This document shows positions 17,238-20,599 of a stretch of 20,599 nucleotides of DNA, piece by piece; the first letter of the stretch is position 1, and every line of letters starts with the position of its first letter. The stretch is from Purshia tridentata (taxonomy: Eukaryota; Streptophyta; Magnoliopsida; Rosales; Rosaceae): contig QANT01001911.1 in assembly GCA_003254885.1 (NCBI GenBank), forward strand, positions 1 to 20,599, in the 5' to 3' direction. The notes under the pieces are model-generated. The model made no database searches. It saw only the letters and a program-made list of their open reading frames with translations, and was not told the DNA's origin. The translations under genes and the position numbers were made by a program.

Positions 17238-19183
17238 CTATAAGGTCGTACCCCCACCATCTGACATAAGAGATGCAGCAGCGGCAGCCGCAGTAGGAAC
17301 AACCCCAGTTGAAATGCCCGGTTTTGACAAATGCAGGAGCCTGAGAGATCAATTCCAGAAGTATGAATATGTGTTGAGTAAATGAAAATTGAAGATATGC
17401 ATCATAAACCTTAAAATCGGTTTGCCTACTCCAGTTTAAGGACCAACAATTATTAGGTTTAAGTAATTTATATGCACTATCTATTGCAATTGTCTCATCA
17501 TATATTATATTATCAACCAACGTGCAAGAACTGTTCAACTTGGACTGTCGTGACTGCTGACCACCCAACTATTCCTTATTTATGAATAAGAAGGCAGATG
17601 CCAGGTATCCAGCCAATAGATATGCAAGACAAAAATGGACTAGTTATTTTCAAGTGTAGATCACTGGAATTTATGGTAATAGGACATACAATGAAAGAAA
17701 ATTGGGTTATAACTATGTGGGTTTTTAATGCATGTTGAGAAAATTAGAAAGAAAAAACTTACGGTGCAAGATATTCACAAAAAGATGACACAGCAGCCGC
17801 AACTTCATTATAGTTTTCTGACGTTGCAGGGGCTGTCACTTCAACCAGCTGTATCCCAGGAGTTACAGGGACAGCCTCATCTGTAGCATGTAGTTGTAGC
17901 ATTTTATTAACTGATGACACAGTCACAGTGATCTGTGTGCCCCTCTGGAAATGGAAGGCAAATCCCACTCTCAGTAGCTCATGGTCCAACTTGTAGCCGA
18001 GAGCATAAAATAAGCGAAGGACATTCTTGCTTGCTTTGCTTTCAACCATGGTTCTTACTAGAACTGAAATTTGCTCAGCACCTGCACCTCTCATTGCACC
18101 CCCTACATGTCTTACGGTCCTACAGGATTTAGAATTTGGCATAAATATGTGAGGGTGAAAACATAAATATACACATGTTGATGAATATGACATGGGAGGT
18201 TTTAAGTTTTACCATGTTGGTTCAGTTTGTTCAAGATTGCATATAAGTCGAACCTCTGAGGCTACAACCCCTACAGAAAATAAAATCATAACCAGTCAAG
18301 GCCTACTGAATAATCTCTTTCTGTGCTATTCTGTGGATATATACTGAACCAAACCACACCATCAGAAAGTCATGGCAAATTAGCATGATCATATGGGAAA
18401 TGTCATATCAATCACTATGTGAAAGTCACAATATACTATTTTTGCTACTTGTATAACATGAAAAGAGTACAGTCAGACAGAAACTCTTAACAATAGCCAA
18501 ATAAAATTAACATGCATCAATTCAAAGGTCACTTAATGAGAAAAAAGCAAAAATTGTGCACAAAAATGTGTTTAGACATTATATTAATATTGAAAGAGGA
18601 AACGAAATCATATACCAAGGTTTGGGCCACTTTTAAGGCATATCTCATGGACCCTCAAACGTTCTCTGCGAACACCACAAAGACCCTGCAGAAGAATCTC
18701 AAGGGCCTCAACATGCTCCAAAATGTAAACCATATGTTAGATGCAACTCCAAACATTATCCGGCCATATTAGGAAAATAAAAAACATATAAAAGGGGGAA
18801 AAAGGGACTCTTTTTAGTTTTTAAGGATCTTCTTTCCAACTATAAACAAAATAGAGTAGACAATCATGTATAATTTGTGCTTGTTTTTTCTTTTATAGAA
18901 AAACTACAGAATAAAACGATCCAATATCATTTTTCTCTCACATATTAACCCCAAATGAAACATTGGTAAACTTGGTTAGAAGAGATGCACCAAAGAAGTG
19001 AGTATTAAGGAAAAAATTCAATCTTTCTCATCTAGTAGCAATACATAGACGTGCTATCAATCGCCATAAAGTGATTAGAAACACTTGCAGGAATTGTATA
19101 ACAAAATGTAAGCAAGACCCCATCCCGACATTAGTGGAAGTACTCACCTGTGTTTCTATAATTCCCTGGACCACGCACTCCAT
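17238..19183 (-). CDS. MED18: Mediator complex subunit 18
   Basis: Five coding exons join in frame with GT-AG introns: 19148-19183, 18616-18715, 18213-18270, 17763-18119 and 17238-17340. Together they give 654 nt, or 217 aa plus stop, close to the ~219 aa I recall for the Arabidopsis protein. The product starts MECVVQGIIETQ. Further on it shows HVGGAMRGAGAEQISVLVR, then ALGYKLDHELLRVGFAFHF, VPVTPG, ATSENY and a final SLMSDGGGTTL, all strongly conserved in plant MED18. The protein belongs to the head module of Mediator, where it pairs with MED20 and links activators to RNA polymerase II in the nucleus. In Arabidopsis it affects flowering, defence and hormone responses. All key blocks are intact, so it is judged functional. 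It is unrelated to the MYB genes and transcribed towards them. Confidence 0.95.
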
Positions 19184-19213
19184 CCAAATTTGCTAGAGTT
19201 GATCTCCCACTTG

Positions 19214-19560
19214 CTAAAACTTCAATGAATCGAAAGCAGAGTAGTCAGAAAGAGAAAACCAAAAATCCCAGAATTTGTTTTTTCCTTGAATTCCATAGAA
19301 TATTAATTGAATCTCCCAGATAATAATACTTTAGAAGAAACTGAGAAAACCCAAAAACCTGTGGAATCAAGGACGAAATACCAAGAATCAAAACATAATT
19401 GATGAGAAAATAATTAAGAGTTAAAATACTAACCAGGTTGTTGGGTCTGTTGGGTGTTCCTGGTTCTGTGTTCAGAAGCTAAACGAACGGAGTGGTGTTG
19501 GCACTGGCACAGAGCATTTGATATTAGTGGACGTGTACCTGAAAAGTACAAAACGCGGGT
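19214..19560 (-). promoter_or_regulatory. Probable 5' UTR and leader intron of MED18
   Basis: Read on the - strand, a donor (CCTG|GTTAGT) sits after 19437 and an acceptor (TTTTAG|CAAG) before 19213. This predicts a 223-bp leader intron (19214-19436) and a first untranslated exon from ~19560 to 19437. That exon carries a possible upstream ORF of 12 codons (19479-19517, ATG to TAG) if transcription starts above it. The transcription start itself cannot be seen. Confidence 0.55.
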
Positions 19561-20599
19561 GACCAGAGATGGGAACTTGGGAAGTGTATTCACAGAAAAA
19601 AATTTAATGGGTTTGTAACATTTTTTTGGGCCTTGAATCGTCCCTATCAGACATGCTGGTAACAGACCTACCTACTTCAAAAGCCCATTTAAGTTTGAGT
19701 CTACGCAATATTCCATAATGGTCATGAGAGAACCCACATATTTGCTGAGTTGACTCACCAGTCACCACCAAATTTTTTTTACAAAACTTCCAATTATACC
19801 CAAATAAAATTGAGAAATTAAATAATAGTGGAGGGCGATGCTGGCATCGGAGGGAGCCGTCGGCATGTGGTAGGGTCCGCAGGGACGCCATAAAAAAGAG
19901 GGCGTGGGTGGGGTTGAAACCGTTGAATTGGTTCTGGTTCTGAATTTTTTTTTTTTTTCCTTTAATANTTTTTCCTTTAATACAAGTGAAAAGTATGGGG
20001 CTGTAAAACAGTAAAAGAATCTTGGTGGCTAACAACACAGCAAATATGGTGGAAATTTTTATTTTTATTTTTTCAAATATGGTGGAAATTTTTTATGTAA
20101 CACCACATGGTTGTATGATGAATCTATTCAATTTATAACACTGGTACAATTTTAAAGGTGTTGTTTAAGATATTAAATACTTGATAATTATATGTGTTAT
20201 TGTTTGAATGTATAGTCGCATGAAAAATTTCTCAATATCTAAGTTCATATATATATATATATAGTTTAAAATATATTGGGTTATAATTTGCATTAATAAA
20301 TTATGGTCGTACCGAATAATAATCCATTCTAAAATGATTTTGACAGCAACACAACTTAAAAAACACAAATGTTAACCAAATAAAATTAAGATTGTGTCTC
20401 TCATTTCCTTTCCTTTTTCATATTTATTTGGTAAGAGGGTGAATTCAAGAGCCAGTGTACTGATTAAATGATAGATGAGTGTTGGTGGTTGATATATACT
20501 TGATATTCATTTATTTTAACAAACAAAATATATGTATACTTTATATTCATATATATATATATATATTTTAAAAGATATTTATTTGATCATGCTCATTTC
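19561..20599. other. Intergenic DNA upstream of MED18
   Basis: No gene is supported. The 20-mer CAAATATGGTGGAAATTTTT is repeated exactly at 20041-20060 and 20074-20093, 33 bases apart. There are (AT)n microsatellites near 20248-20263 and 20550-20566, and an ambiguous base at ~19967. The - strand frame at 19604-20038 crosses that base and has no recognised domain. Confidence 0.5.

Noticed and set aside
17209..17568. 119-codon - strand frame ending near the MED18 3' end.
   Set aside because: It is the wrong frame over the last MED18 exon plus intron 4. The correct frame there reads LLHLSKPG...SLMSDGGGTTL.
17759..18193. Single-exon reading frame beginning MSYSSTCVYLC on the - strand.
   Set aside because: Its first part is intron read through. 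The conserved MED18 residues start at 18119 after a good acceptor, and the true start lies in a separate exon at 19183.
19604..20038. 144-codon - strand frame upstream of MED18.
   Set aside because: It crosses an ambiguous base, shows no known domain and has a poly-Lys stretch from an A-rich run.

Overview
This window looks like nuclear DNA from a eudicot, probably a woody species. It is AT-rich, with intron-containing genes that follow GT-AG rules. It carries TTTAGGG-type degenerate telomere-like repeats, plant-type transposable elements (TRIM, Copia, CACTA, pogo-like and foldback MITEs) and genes whose proteins match plant families. The species cannot be named from sequence alone. No prokaryotic feature, CRISPR array, tRNA or rRNA was seen.

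Three genes can be modelled. Two are tandem paralogous R2R3-MYB transcription factors on the + strand (4764-6862 and 10890-12814). Each has three exons with the classical 133-nt and 130-nt first and second exons. Their C-terminal regions resemble the MYB53/MYB92/MYB93 clade (subgroup 24), known for control of suberin and root barrier programmes. The third, on the - strand (17238-19183), is a complete five-exon gene for Mediator subunit MED18 (217 aa) with a probable 5'-UTR intron.

Layout: 1-180 is degenerate telomere-like repeat. 180-725 is repeat-derived DNA. 725-4763 is the upstream region of MYB copy 1, broken up by a pogo/Emigrant-like element (1352-3522) with nested MITEs and by an ~800-bp promoter insertion. 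4764-6830 is MYB copy 1, whose 3' end is cut by a Copia LTR (6831-7136) followed by a decayed gag (to about 7665). 7666-9740 is gene-poor repeat debris. 9742-12814 is MYB copy 2 with an uninterrupted version of the same upstream region. 13000-15000 is intergenic, with a complete TRIM (14203-14544) and a CACTA-like terminus (14628-14940). 15463-15856 carries two exons of a transthyretin-like/OHCU decarboxylase gene with the rest missing. 17238-19550 is MED18, and the remainder is AT-rich intergenic DNA.

The main story is asymmetric decay after tandem duplication. Copy 2 keeps a clean R2R3 domain, a compact promoter and the C-terminal tail. Copy 1 has replacements at conserved R2 glycines, a changed last exon base at the first splice donor, a large promoter insertion and an LTR that supplies its stop codon and a potential poly(A) signal. 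I found no convincing new multi-gene system. The points of interest are gene-transposon interactions.
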